Positions 9,018 to 17,401 of a stretch of DNA of 36,086 nt are shown in pieces. A program made the translations under genes and the position numbers. This DNA is from Roseomonas sp. (GTDB lineage Bacteria > Pseudomonadota > Alphaproteobacteria > Acetobacterales > Acetobacteraceae), in assembly GCA_020250005.1 (NCBI GenBank), contig JADCES010000323.1, forward strand, positions 1 to 36,086, read 5' to 3'. Position 1 is the first letter of the stretch; each line of letters begins with the position of its first letter. The notes under the pieces were generated by a model. The model had not been told where the DNA came from. It saw only the letters and a program-made list of their open reading frames with translations, and made no database searches.

Positions 9018-10357
9018 AGTGCCAGGCCAGGGAATATGAGGAGTAGCACGACAGCCAAGAGATACATGGCGAGGAAGGGCATGACTCCAGCAAAAACATC
9101 CGTAATCGGGCCGGCGCGTTTTCGCATGCCTTGCAGGACATACATCACCGTTCCATCAGGCGGGCTGATTTGCGCGATTTCGACCAGCATGGTGACGATA
9201 ACGCCGAACCAGATCGGGTCATAGCCAAGCGCGGTGACGATGGGGAAGACGACCGGCACCGTGGTGATGATCATGGAAAAGCCTTCCATGAAGGTCCCAA
9301 GCGCGACGTAAAGCGCAATGATGCAGAGCATAATCGCCCAGGGTGGAATGGGCAGGCCAGAAATCATGCCGGCGAGCGCTTGCGGCACATTGATCAGCGT
9401 CAGGATGTAGTTCAGCAAATAAGCGCCAAACAGGATCAAGCCAAGCAGTGCCGTATTGCGCGCTGTTGCCTCGGCCGAGGCGTTCAGCATGCGGAGAGTC
9501 AGCTTGCCTTCAAGTGCCGCAAAAAGCGCAGCGCCAACAACACCAAGCGCCGCCGCTTCCGTCGGTGTGGCAAAACCGCCATAGATCGAGCCCAGCACCA
9601 ATAGAATCAGCAGGGCCGTCGGCACAAGATCAACCAAAGCACGGAGTTTCATGGCCAGCGGCAGCTTGGCCGGTTTTTCCATGGGGTGGATCAGGCCATG
9701 CGCCAGAATCACGAGAAGAAAGAGGCCGGTAACGAGCAAGGCTGGAATAATGGCCGCGATATACAGTGCGCCGACCGAGGTTTCTGTAATCAGCCCATAG
9801 ATGATGAAGGTAATGCCAGGCGGAATGAGATTGCCGAGCGCGCCGCCGGCAGCGAGCGAGCCCAGCACCATGCGTTGGCTATATTTCGTGTCCTGAAAAT
9901 AGGGCAGCGCCACCGAACCCATGGTAGCGGCGGTCGCGACAGAGCTTCCCGAGATGGCAGAGAAAACTGCGCAGGAAACGATATTCGTGTGCAGCAGGCC
10001 GCCGGGCATACGATTGAGCCAAACATTCAGTGCGCGATAGAGCCGATCAGAAAGGCCAGCACGCAACAAAATCTCGCCCATCAGGAGGAATAGCGGCACC
10101 GCCACCAGAACGAAATTCGAAGACGGCCCCCAAAGCGTTTGCCCCATGAAGGCCCACCAGGGCCTGTCGGAAAACAAAAAGCCAATGAGCACGCCAAGAA
10201 TGCCGAGTACGGCGGCGATGTAGACGCCTGAGCTGAAAAACAGCACAAAGATGCCCACCAGCATCAGGATTTCAGCGATGGGCAGGGCCTCGGTACCCGT
10301 GGCGGCGGCAAAAATCGTCACACCCAAAAGCCCGAGCAGGAAGACAATCGCGATCAT
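8993..10357 (-). CDS. dctM: TRAP transporter large permease, DctM family
   Basis: 454 aa inner-membrane protein with about 12 hydrophobic stretches, the translocating subunit of a tripartite ATP-independent periplasmic transporter driven by an ion gradient. Family blocks seen include FSSGVYIAAVLGILGVLIGF, VPLFLLMGEILLRAGLSDRLY (about residues 90-110), the FSAISGSSVATAATMG segment, GGALGNLIPPGITFIIYG, the GFATPTEAAALGVVGA segment and ALGTFMEGFSMIITTVP. Length is slightly above the usual 425-430 aa. The ATG at 10357 overlaps the DctQ stop as ATGA. Its own stop overlaps the start region of HyuA, so transporter and hydrolase are expressed together. Confidence 0.95.
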   Translation of the reverse strand: MIAIVFLLGLLGVTIFAAATGTEALPIAEILMLVGIFVLFFSSGVYIAAVLGILGVLIGFLFSDRPWWAFMGQTLWGPSSNFVLVAVPLFLLMGEILLRAGLSDRLYRALNVWLNRMPGGLLHTNIVSCAVFSAISGSSVATAATMGSVALPYFQDTKYSQRMVLGSLAAGGALGNLIPPGITFIIYGLITETSVGALYIAAIIPALLVTGLFLLVILAHGLIHPMEKPAKLPLAMKLRALVDLVPTALLILLVLGSIYGGFATPTEAAALGVVGAALFAALEGKLTLRMLNASAEATARNTALLGLILFGAYLLNYILTLINVPQALAGMISGLPIPPWAIMLCIIALYVALGTFMEGFSMIITTVPVVFPIVTALGYDPIWFGVIVTMLVEIAQISPPDGTVMYVLQGMRKRAGPITDVFAGVMPFLAMYLLAVVLLLIFPGLALWLPSVMS

Positions 10358-10995
10358 GGCTTGGGCCCCGGTGCCTCATGCGCCATCGCGACTGCTTCAA
10401 GGGCTTCTTCAGTTTCGTCCTTCAAGGTACGGGAACCGAGCAGGCTATCCAAAGCCTCAGGCTCGCCCGCCAGGATTGAAAGGCTTGCCTCCAGCATCAG
10501 CACCAGTGCCATGATGGCGAAGCTGATGATGCCGAAAGCCCAAATGCCTTGCGGCCAGATCATTTCAATGCGGAGGGCTGAATTGTCATGTGCGTTAAAG
10601 AGCGCACTTTCATCCACCAATTCCAGCGCAGCCCAGGCAAAGAAGATACCGAGACCCAAAAGTAGCGACAGGGAAAAAAGATGCAGCCAGGCACGCAGAC
10701 CAAGCGGCAGGCGCATCATGAAGACATCCACGCGGATGTGCGCGCGCCGCGCCAGCGTATGGGCCAAGGCCCAGGCAATGCCGCCCGCCAGCATATAGCC
10801 GGTCACTTCCACCGTGGCCTTGGAGGAAAAACCAAAAAAACTCCGCGCCACAACATCGAAGGTAATGAAACAGGCGCAGAGGATGTAGTTCCAGCCAGCG
10901 ATATGCGCCATCACGGCTGCCAGCGCGGCAACCCAGATCCTGAGTCGCCGCGCCGCATGCAGCCATGCGGGGGCCGTACTGGTGCGGTTATTCAT
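10354..10995 (-). CDS. dctQ: TRAP transporter small permease, DctQ family
   Basis: 213 aa membrane protein with four hydrophobic segments, the small integral subunit that pairs with DctM. Helix one contains AHIAGWNYILCACFITFDVVARSFFG, described here by its position at about residues 30-55; the next segment, EVTGYMLAGGIAWALAHTL, is followed by RRAHIRVDVFMMRLP, the conserved basic loop of DctQ proteins. The frame is open upstream to 11052, but the ATG at 10995 overlaps the DctP stop (GGATGA), which is the normal arrangement. It ends ATGA-coupled to DctM. The C-terminal tail of about 45 residues is hydrophilic and acidic. Confidence 0.92.
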   Translation of the reverse strand: MNNRTSTAPAWLHAARRLRIWVAALAAVMAHIAGWNYILCACFITFDVVARSFFGFSSKATVEVTGYMLAGGIAWALAHTLARRAHIRVDVFMMRLPLGLRAWLHLFSLSLLLGLGIFFAWAALELVDESALFNAHDNSALRIEMIWPQGIWAFGIISFAIMALVLMLEASLSILAGEPEALDSLLGSRTLKDETEEALEAVAMAHEAPGPKP

Positions 10996-12062
10996 CCGCC
11001 GAAGCGCACACCGCTGATGGGCGCGATCACGTCGTTGTAGACTTCGCCACAACGCGCACCGCAGCGCCGCACCCAGCCGGGCAATACGGTGGTGCGGAAA
11101 ATCTCCTTCGCCTGGGCCTTGTCGGCGGCGGAAGCTGTCACTTCCGTCATGGGTCGCGCGGCAAGGTTATGAATGCTGCAACCGGCACTGCGGCCGATAT
11201 TGCAATCAATACCATCGCGCGTAGCAGCAAGCCCAAGCGCCCATTGCTGATTACTCACTTCCTTCATGGTCGCTTCCATGAAATCGCGCACGGCGGGTTC
11301 CAGACGGTTCCACCAGTTCAGATTGACAAGATAGCCCGCAACCGCCCAGGAAACCGGCAGGTCAGAGATATGCGTGGAAACCTCCGGCCAGCGAGCAGCA
11401 GCGCCAGATCCTGTGCCGGTAATGGCGCAATCCACCACGCCGCGTTCCAGCGCGGAATAGACCTCAGGGAAGCCGATGCTGACTGGCTGCGCACCAAGCG
11501 CGGTGAAGAAATCCACTAGCGAATTGCCGAAAGTGCGAATGCGCCGGCCACGCAAATCATTCAGGCTGGTGAAAGCGGCGCGGCAAAAGACCACCTGCGC
11601 GGGGAAGGGATACATCGCAACCAGCCGCGCACCAAAACGCTCCAAATCTCGATTGGCGACGGGCAGCACCGCTTCGGCGATGCGTCGTGCGTCATTGATG
11701 TCTGGTGCAAGCCCCGCAAGGTCAATGCCGTCCAGAATGGGCACATCGCCCGAGAGCGTTGTGAGCGTGCCGGCGCCGATTTCTACCTGGCCCGCCCGCA
11801 CGAGCCGGACGATTTCCGTACCCGCGAGATTACGCTCCGCATGCGTCGAAAGCTGGACCTGCACGCGCCCATTGCTGCGAGCCGCCGTGCCATCGCGTAG
11901 CACCGGAATATCCACGCGCGTATACTGCGGCTGGGTCGGTAGCGGCTGTGTCACTGCCGAAATGCGGATCGGGGCGCCGGCCGGAAGAGTTGGTAATTGT
12001 GCCGCAGCCGAAAAGACAATGCCGGTCGCCAAGGCGGCACCGGCGAGGAGATGTTTCAGCAT
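10992..12062 (-). CDS. dctP: TRAP transporter solute-binding protein, DctP family
   Basis: 356 aa periplasmic binding protein. A Sec signal peptide is visible: MLKHLLAGAALATG, a hydrophobic core, then AAAQLP, with probable cleavage near residue 21. The DctP-family core is DLRGRRIRTFGNSL, whose second arginine is the usual ligand-carboxylate anchor, followed by ALGAQPVSIGFPEVYSALERG and VVDCAITG. The arginine suggests an organic acid or a ring carrying a carboxylate. Several cysteines (DCNIGRSAGC, RRCGARC) could form disulfides in the periplasm. GGAGGA lies 7 bases upstream of the ATG. A 69-base gap separates it from the preceding deacetylase gene, wide enough for an internal promoter. Confidence 0.92.
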   Translation of the reverse strand: MLKHLLAGAALATGIVFSAAAQLPTLPAGAPIRISAVTQPLPTQPQYTRVDIPVLRDGTAARSNGRVQVQLSTHAERNLAGTEIVRLVRAGQVEIGAGTLTTLSGDVPILDGIDLAGLAPDINDARRIAEAVLPVANRDLERFGARLVAMYPFPAQVVFCRAAFTSLNDLRGRRIRTFGNSLVDFFTALGAQPVSIGFPEVYSALERGVVDCAITGTGSGAAARWPEVSTHISDLPVSWAVAGYLVNLNWWNRLEPAVRDFMEATMKEVSNQQWALGLAATRDGIDCNIGRSAGCSIHNLAARPMTEVTASAADKAQAKEIFRTTVLPGWVRRCGARCGEVYNDVIAPISGVRFGG

Positions 12063-12131
12063 CGTGAAGTCCTCCGTGGTTGGTTATTGAGGTCAGTTCA
12101 TCATGTTCACGTCATTACGTCGAGGGGGCGT

Positions 12132-13043
12132 TCATGACCTGGCTGGATGCACCGCCATCCAATGCCGCGCGATATCGACGCGGCGGGTGATCCAGACATC
12201 GCGCTTTACCGCCATATAATCCAGCAGTTTTTGCAGCGCGACAGCGCGCGCCGGGTGGCCAATAAGGCGCATATGCAGCCCGACCGACATCATCTTGGGC
12301 TGACCCTTGCGACCTTCTTCATAAAGCATGTCGAAAGCATCACGGATATAGGAAAACCACTGATCCGATGTGCCCATCCAGCCGGCAAATTTTCCGTCAT
12401 TATTCGTGAGCGAATAGGGTACGATGAGATGCGGCTTGCCATTCACGCGCGTCCAGATGGGCAATTCATCGCCATAATAATCGCTGTCATACAAAAACCC
12501 GCCTTCTTCCACGACCAGCCGGCGCGTATTCACCGATGGTCCATAGCGGCAATACCAGCCATCGGGCCGATGCCCGACAGTCTTTTGCTGGCTGTCAATC
12601 GCTTTGCGAATGTGATCGCGTTCTTTTTCTTCCGATAGCTCAAAATGCTTGACCCAGCGCCAGCCTTGAGAACAGACATCATAGCCCGCGGCCTTGATGG
12701 CGGCTGCCGCTTCCGGGTTGCGTTCCAGCGCCAGCGCACAGCCGAAGATCGTGACCGGCAGGTTGCGTTCCTGAAACAGCCGATGCAGGCGCCAAAAGCC
12801 AACGCGGCTGCCATATTCAAACATGCCCTCAGCCGCCAGATCGCGGCCGGATTTCACCTGATTGAGCCCATGCGCTTCCGTCAGCCCGTTTTCCGTGACA
12901 CCGTCGCCGAGTTCAAAGGAAGGCTCACTGCCTTCCTCATAATTGATCACGAAATTGACAGCGATTTTGGCGCCACCTGGCCACTGCGGATCGGGCGGAT
13001 TGGCACCATAGCCAATGAAATCCCGCGCGACTTGATAGGTCAT
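12132..13043 (-). CDS. Polysaccharide deacetylase family protein, PuuE (allantoinase)-like
   Basis: 303 aa NodB-fold protein with the PuuE hallmark FVINYEEGSEPSFELGD at about residues 31-47, preceded by DFIGYGANPPDPQWPGGA. The rest contains YGSRVGFWRLHRLF, FGCALALERNP, SQGWRWVKH, DGWYCRYGPSVNTRRL, YDSDYYGDELPIW and GLHMRLIGHPARAVAL, all typical of the allantoinase-like branch. An upstream in-frame start at 13091 is less likely: the ATG at 13043 overlaps the stop of the molybdenum-enzyme gene as ATGA and has AAAGGA upstream. It keeps the family motif better than the paralogue at 1972-2865. It probably opens a ring amide or removes an acyl/formyl group in the cytoplasm, as no signal peptide is present. 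The two paralogues may act on successive intermediates. Confidence 0.9.
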   Translation of the reverse strand: MTYQVARDFIGYGANPPDPQWPGGAKIAVNFVINYEEGSEPSFELGDGVTENGLTEAHGLNQVKSGRDLAAEGMFEYGSRVGFWRLHRLFQERNLPVTIFGCALALERNPEAAAAIKAAGYDVCSQGWRWVKHFELSEEKERDHIRKAIDSQQKTVGHRPDGWYCRYGPSVNTRRLVVEEGGFLYDSDYYGDELPIWTRVNGKPHLIVPYSLTNNDGKFAGWMGTSDQWFSYIRDAFDMLYEEGRKGQPKMMSVGLHMRLIGHPARAVALQKLLDYMAVKRDVWITRRVDIARHWMAVHPARS

Positions 13044-15358
13044 GGCGTCAAATCCTTTCCGGTAGAGGCAGCGTTTTGCAAGGCACGCCAAATCTTCTCA
13101 GGTGTTGCTGGCATATCGGGTGCGGCCGCGCCGCGCAGCGCCAGCGCATCGGCAATGGCGTTCATCACGGTCTGTGGCGCAGCAATGGCGCCGGCCTGGC
13201 CAGAGCCCTTTACGCCAAGTGGATTGGCGCCTGTGGCAGTTCCTTCCAGCACAACTTCAATCGCCGGCACGTCATCCGCGCGTGGCAGCGCGTAATCCAT
13301 CAGGGAACCGGTCAGCAATTGGCCTGACTCGCGATCATAAATGATGTCTTCCAGCATGGCCTGACCAATACCCTGCACCAGCCCACCCTGTACCTGCCCT
13401 TGCGTCAGACGTGGATTTACCAAGCGTCCGTAATCATCCACCGCGACATAGCGCGTGAGGCGCACATGGCCGGTCTCAGGATCAATCTCCACCTCCGCTG
13501 CCTGGCAACCATTGGGAAAGGTCACGAGGTCAGAGGTATTGTGGCCAGCAGCGGCAAGCCTAGGTGTCATGCCTTCCGGCAGGCTGGCGGAATCTTCTGC
13601 GGCACGCGCAATTTCCGCCAAGGTAATGAAACGCTTCCCATCCGGCAGGGCAAAGCGCCCATCGGCGAAAGAAAGCGCAGCGGGATCGGCTTGCAGCAAA
13701 TGCGCAGCAATCAGGCGTGCCTTTTCCATCAACGCATCAAGCGCCAGAACCAATGCACCACCGCCAAGATGCAGAGACCGTGCGCCGCCATGGCCATTGC
13801 CATTGGGCAGCAATGCCGTATCGGCCTGCTGTACGCAGACTTCCGCCGGCGTCAGACCAAGACGGTCAGCAACGATTTGCGCATAGCTGGTTTCGTGACC
13901 TTGCCCATTGCTTTGCGTGCCAATTGCCGCACGGGCCTGGCCGGATGCATCTACGCTAACCGATGCCCATTCACCCGGCGCACCGCGCGCTGTTTCCAGA
14001 AAACAGGCAAGCCCGCGGCCGAGCAGCATACCGCGCCGCGCGGCTTCTTCGCGCCGCGCAGTAAAACCTCCCGCATCGGAAGCCTTGTCCAATACGGCAA
14101 GATTGGCGGCGAAACGCCCACCATCCACCGCCATGCCCATGGCTGTGCGATGTGGCGCATTGGGCAACATATTCATCGCGCGCAAGGCTGCAGGATCGCG
14201 CCCTAATTTGCGCGCTGCGGCATCCACCAGCCTTTCGATGATGTAATTCGCCTCTGGCTTGCCGGCACCGCGATAGGCGTCCACCGGCAGGCTATTGGTG
14301 AAGGCACCGCGTACTTCCAGATGCATGGCGGGAATGGCGTAAACGCCGCCCATCGCCGTGGAGAATGCATTGGTCGGGCAATGCGGGCCAACCGCGGAAA
14401 GATAGGCCCCCATATCGGCGATGCTGCTGATCTCCAGACCCAGAAAGCGGCCATCATGCGCAACTGCCAGTCTTGCCCGAGCACGCAAATCGCGGCCATG
14501 CACGGCGGCGGCGAATTCCTCGCTTGGTTCAGCCTGCCAAGCAATGGCACGGCCCAGCCTTCGCGCGGCCCAAAGCGCCAGCACATATTCCGGGAACAGG
14601 AAATTCTTGGCGCCAAAACCACCGCCCACATCGGGGCATACCAGATGAAAATCCGCTTCGGGCAGGCGAAACACGGTCGCGAGTTGGCGACGAATGCCAT
14701 GCACACCCATGCCGGTGAAAATCAGATCAAAGCGCCCATCATCAAAACGCGCCAGCGCGGCGCGCGGTTCAATCGGCACGGCATGGACGCGATTATTGAA
14801 CAACTCCAAACCAACAACATGATCCGCCTGCGCAAAGGCTGCATCGGTCGCGGCGCGATCACCTTTCAGGAAGCGAAACGCCTCATTGCCTGGCGCTTGT
14901 GGCCAGATTTGCGGCGCCTCAGCACCAAGCGCGCTGGCGCCATCAATTACGGCAGGCAGAGGGTCGTAGCTGACCTGAATCGCCTCTGCCGCATCGCGCG
15001 CAGCGGCGGCGCTGGTTGCGATGATCAGGGCAACGGCTTCACCCAGATGCCGTATGCGGTCCGTCGCCAAAACAGGGCGCGGCGGCACGACTATGGGTGT
15101 CACACTCGCCACCACTGCCGTACAGGGCAATGGCGCCAAATTATCCGCCGCCAGATCAGCGGCGGTGAAAACACCAATCACGCCGGGTATGGCGCGCGCT
15201 GCATCCACGTTGATGTCGCCCAACACCGCATGGGCATGGGGCGAACGTAGCACCACGGCATGCAGCGCATCTGCGGGCAGCATATCCGCCACATACTGCC
15301 CGCGCCCGGTCAGAAACCGCGCATCTTCAAGCCTGACAATGGATTTACCGCTGAACAT
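13040..15358 (-). CDS. Xanthine dehydrogenase/CoxL family molybdopterin-binding subunit, lacking the usual catalytic Glu
   Basis: 772 aa large subunit of the xanthine dehydrogenase/aldehyde oxidase family. It starts SIVRLEDARFLTGRGQYVAD and has VGGGFGAKNF (cofactor-binding loop, about residue 240), VDAYRGAGKPEANYIIERL, NGQGHETSYAQI, the H/G-rich NGHGGARSLHLGG segment and the C-terminal GVKGSGQAGAIAAPQ. In characterised members the last motif reads G-x-G-E-A/S and its Glu is the catalytic base; here the codon at 13196-13198 is CAG, giving Gln721. The AYxCSFR loop of form I CO dehydrogenase is absent. The FAD (CoxM) and [2Fe-2S] (CoxS) subunit genes that normally accompany it are not in the window. 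ATG 15358 forms TGATG with the preceding gene; it is ATGA-coupled to the PuuE-like gene. It may be an unusual hydroxylase, a dehydratase-like variant or inactive. Confidence 0.9.
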   Translation of the reverse strand: MFSGKSIVRLEDARFLTGRGQYVADMLPADALHAVVLRSPHAHAVLGDINVDAARAIPGVIGVFTAADLAADNLAPLPCTAVVASVTPIVVPPRPVLATDRIRHLGEAVALIIATSAAAARDAAEAIQVSYDPLPAVIDGASALGAEAPQIWPQAPGNEAFRFLKGDRAATDAAFAQADHVVGLELFNNRVHAVPIEPRAALARFDDGRFDLIFTGMGVHGIRRQLATVFRLPEADFHLVCPDVGGGFGAKNFLFPEYVLALWAARRLGRAIAWQAEPSEEFAAAVHGRDLRARARLAVAHDGRFLGLEISSIADMGAYLSAVGPHCPTNAFSTAMGGVYAIPAMHLEVRGAFTNSLPVDAYRGAGKPEANYIIERLVDAAARKLGRDPAALRAMNMLPNAPHRTAMGMAVDGGRFAANLAVLDKASDAGGFTARREEAARRGMLLGRGLACFLETARGAPGEWASVSVDASGQARAAIGTQSNGQGHETSYAQIVADRLGLTPAEVCVQQADTALLPNGNGHGGARSLHLGGGALVLALDALMEKARLIAAHLLQADPAALSFADGRFALPDGKRFITLAEIARAAEDSASLPEGMTPRLAAAGHNTSDLVTFPNGCQAAEVEIDPETGHVRLTRYVAVDDYGRLVNPRLTQGQVQGGLVQGIGQAMLEDIIYDRESGQLLTGSLMDYALPRADDVPAIEVVLEGTATGANPLGVKGSGQAGAIAAPQTVMNAIADALALRGAAAPDMPATPEKIWRALQNAASTGKDLTP

Positions 15359-15966
15359 CAAGCGCCTTTGCTCAAGCGCTTGGCGACGAATTCAAGCCTA
15401 TCCTGGCCCCAGAACATATCCTCACCAATCACATAGCATGGCGCACCAAAAACGCCGCGTTCCAGCGCGGCGGCGGTATCGGACTTGCGTTGTTCAAGCC
15501 AGCGCGGGTCTTCCGCCAGACGCAGCAGCGCATCCGCATCCAGGCTGCAGTCGCGCATCAGCGCCGCGAGGGTTTCCTTGTCACCCGTATCCTGTTCTTC
15601 CTGCCAAAGCGCCTTCAGGATGCGATGCGCCAAGCGAATGGCCGGTGCGTGGCCTTGGGTTTCGCGCAGCGCAATTACCGCCGCCGCTCCCGGTAATTCA
15701 TTAGCCGGGGAATGCTTGGGATGAATATTGATCGGAATTCCAAGCGCATCGCGCCAGCGCTGCAATTCCTGCAAGCGATAGGCTTGGCGTTGCGGCGAAC
15801 GTTTGGGCAGTGGCAGGCCCCCCGAACCCGCGAAGATGGTGCCGAAATCCACCGGCCAGATGCGGAGTTCCGCCCCATGCTGCGCCGCCAAGGCTTCAAT
15901 CCGGGCCGCACCCAGATGGGTCCAGGGCGAATTCAGCGAGACATAGTAATCAATCAGCAAGGCCAT
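15358..15966 (-). CDS. 2-hydroxychromene-2-carboxylate isomerase family (DsbA-like) protein
   Basis: 202 aa thioredoxin-fold protein of the HCCA isomerase/kappa-class GST group. The N-terminal YYVSLNSPWTHLGAARIEAL aligns with the isomerase start; Ser13 before Pro14 corresponds to the glutathione-binding catalytic serine of NahD-type enzymes. FGTIFAGSGGLPLPKRSPQRQ, then RWRDALGIPINIHPKHSP, and the C-terminal RGVFGAPCYVIGEDMFWGQDRLEF with the cis-proline are all typical. The known enzyme isomerises a ring-opened aromatic intermediate using glutathione. Here it sits between a CoA transferase pair (9-base gap) and a molybdenum hydroxylase homologue (TGATG overlap), so it probably isomerises a double bond in the same pathway. 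Its actual substrate is unknown. Confidence 0.88.
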   Translation of the reverse strand: MALLIDYYVSLNSPWTHLGAARIEALAAQHGAELRIWPVDFGTIFAGSGGLPLPKRSPQRQAYRLQELQRWRDALGIPINIHPKHSPANELPGAAAVIALRETQGHAPAIRLAHRILKALWQEEQDTGDKETLAALMRDCSLDADALLRLAEDPRWLEQRKSDTAAALERGVFGAPCYVIGEDMFWGQDRLEFVAKRLSKGA

Positions 15967-15975
15967 GGTGTTTCC

Positions 15976-16605
15976 TCAGGCGATGATGGGGCAGGCGGTG
16001 GCAGCGCGTACTTCTTGCAGCGTCACGCCGGGGGCAAGGTCTCGTAGTGCAAAGCCTTCGCCCATCGGCGCGAATAAGCCGAGATCGGTCACCACCAGCG
16101 TCACGACGCCGGCAGCAGTGATCGGCAAGCTACAACGCGGCAGCAGGCGCGAAGTGCCATCACGCGTGCGATGTTCCAGCATGATGTAAACGCGCTGGGC
16201 CGAGGCCGCCAAATCCATCGCCCCGCCAATGCCGCCACCTTTGGCGCCTTTCAGCTTCCAATTGGCGAAATCGCCATTGGCCGCGACTTCATAGGCGCCC
16301 ATCACGGTCACATCCATCCGCCCGCCGCGGATCAGTGCGAAGCTATCGGCGTGATTCACAATGGAAGCGCCTGGGTTCAGCATGACATTCTGCCCGCCAG
16401 CATTGACCAGATTGAGGTCTTCCGTACCCGGCGCGCAAACCGCGCCATAGCCGATTACGCCGTTTTCGGCATGGAAGATGATATCGCGGTCGCCCATCGG
16501 TACATCGGCGATCATGGTCGGCATGCCGACACCAAGATTGACCACCCAACCATCCTGAAATTCGCGCACCAGCCTTTCGGCCATTTGCATGCGTGTCCAG
16601 CTCAT
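15976..16605 (-). CDS. CoA transferase subunit B, SCOT type
   Basis: 209 aa beta subunit of a family I CoA transferase that moves CoA from a donor acyl-CoA to a free carboxylic acid. WTRMQMAERLVREFQDGW and NLGVGMPTM open the protein; the catalytic glutamate is Glu47 in FHAENGVIGYG, followed by NPGASIVNHADSFALIRGG, VMGAYEVA, and GAKGGGIGGAMDLA. An in-frame start at 16632 is rejected because the ATG at 16605 overlaps the subunit A stop (ATGA). The relatives act on succinate/3-oxoacids or 3-oxoadipate, and this cluster's substrate is probably a carboxylate produced by ring opening. The HCCA-isomerase-like gene begins 9 bases downstream. Confidence 0.93.
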   Translation of the reverse strand: MSWTRMQMAERLVREFQDGWVVNLGVGMPTMIADVPMGDRDIIFHAENGVIGYGAVCAPGTEDLNLVNAGGQNVMLNPGASIVNHADSFALIRGGRMDVTVMGAYEVAANGDFANWKLKGAKGGGIGGAMDLAASAQRVYIMLEHRTRDGTSRLLPRCSLPITAAGVVTLVVTDLGLFAPMGEGFALRDLAPGVTLQEVRAATACPIIA

Positions 16606-17336
16606 CGTGCGGCTTCCCGCCTGCGGGTCCAAAGCCCCATGGGGGGTGGTGGCACGCGGATCAGCCGATGCACCACAAGGCCAGGGGTGTGGACATCATC
16701 GGCATCGATCGCACCGGCAGGCAGGATATCTTCTTCCACCTCCACAATGGTGGTTTTGGCCGCCATTGCCATCAGCGGATTGAAATTGCGCTGGCTGCGA
16801 TGGAAACGCAGATTGCCTGCGGCATCTGCGCGCGCAGCACGAATGAAAGCAAAATCCACCGGCAGAGCATATTCCAGCAAATAGCGCCGGCCATTGATCT
16901 CTCGCGTTTCGCGCCCTTCAGCCAATTCAGTGCCAACGGCGGTTGGTGTGTAGAAGGCGGGAATGCCGGCACCGGCGGCGCGCAATCGCTCAGCCAAAGT
17001 GCCTTGCGGGACGATTTCAGCCTCCACCTCTCCGGATTCATAGTATTTGGTGAAGGGCAGCACATCGGAAGCGCGCGTGGCGGCAGTGAAGGAGCAGATC
17101 ACCTTGGCGACCTGACCATTTTCCACCAGCATGCCGATATCGGGCATGCGCGGCTTATGCGCGCCGCCCGTGGTATTGGCGATGCAGGTCAGGCGCTTGG
17201 CGCCGCGCCGCGCCAGGGCGGCAATAAGGTTGTAAGGCGTGCCAGGGCCGGCAAAGCCACCAATGGCAATCACGGCGCCATCCGGGATATCCGCCACCGC
17301 CGCATCGAAATCCAGATAGGTCTTGTTGCGTGCCAC
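16602..17336 (-). CDS. CoA transferase subunit A, SCOT type
   Basis: 244 aa alpha subunit. DGAVIAIGGFAGPGTP (residues 18-33) fits the classic CoA transferase signature D-G-x2-hydrophobic3-GGF-x3-G-x-P. Additional family blocks are GNLRFHRSQRNFNPLMAMAA and a C-terminal VEVEEDILPAGAIDADDVHTPG stretch, which in subunit A precedes the LVVHRLI end. Together with subunit B it forms the active heterodimer (or A2B2 tetramer). The gene is ATGA-coupled to subunit B and lies 65 bases after the EamA gene, so it belongs to the same directon. Glutaconate and 3-oxoacid transferases are the closest functional guesses; substrate specificity cannot be inferred. Confidence 0.93.
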   Translation of the reverse strand: MARNKTYLDFDAAVADIPDGAVIAIGGFAGPGTPYNLIAALARRGAKRLTCIANTTGGAHKPRMPDIGMLVENGQVAKVICSFTAATRASDVLPFTKYYESGEVEAEIVPQGTLAERLRAAGAGIPAFYTPTAVGTELAEGRETREINGRRYLLEYALPVDFAFIRAARADAAGNLRFHRSQRNFNPLMAMAAKTTIVEVEEDILPAGAIDADDVHTPGLVVHRLIRVPPPPMGLWTRRREAAR

Positions 17337-17401
17337 GCGGTGCCCCTAACAATGTGTAGCTTATGCTTCGCCGAAGTGGCGCCGATGGCAAGGGGGTGGC
17401 T

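Noticed and set aside
14321-15250. Plus-strand open frame of 309 codons
   Set aside because: Antisense to the molybdenum-enzyme gene, no recognisable motifs.
13040-15358. Form I CO dehydrogenase (CoxL) call
   Set aside because: The AYxCSFR active-site loop is absent and CoxM/CoxS are not adjacent.
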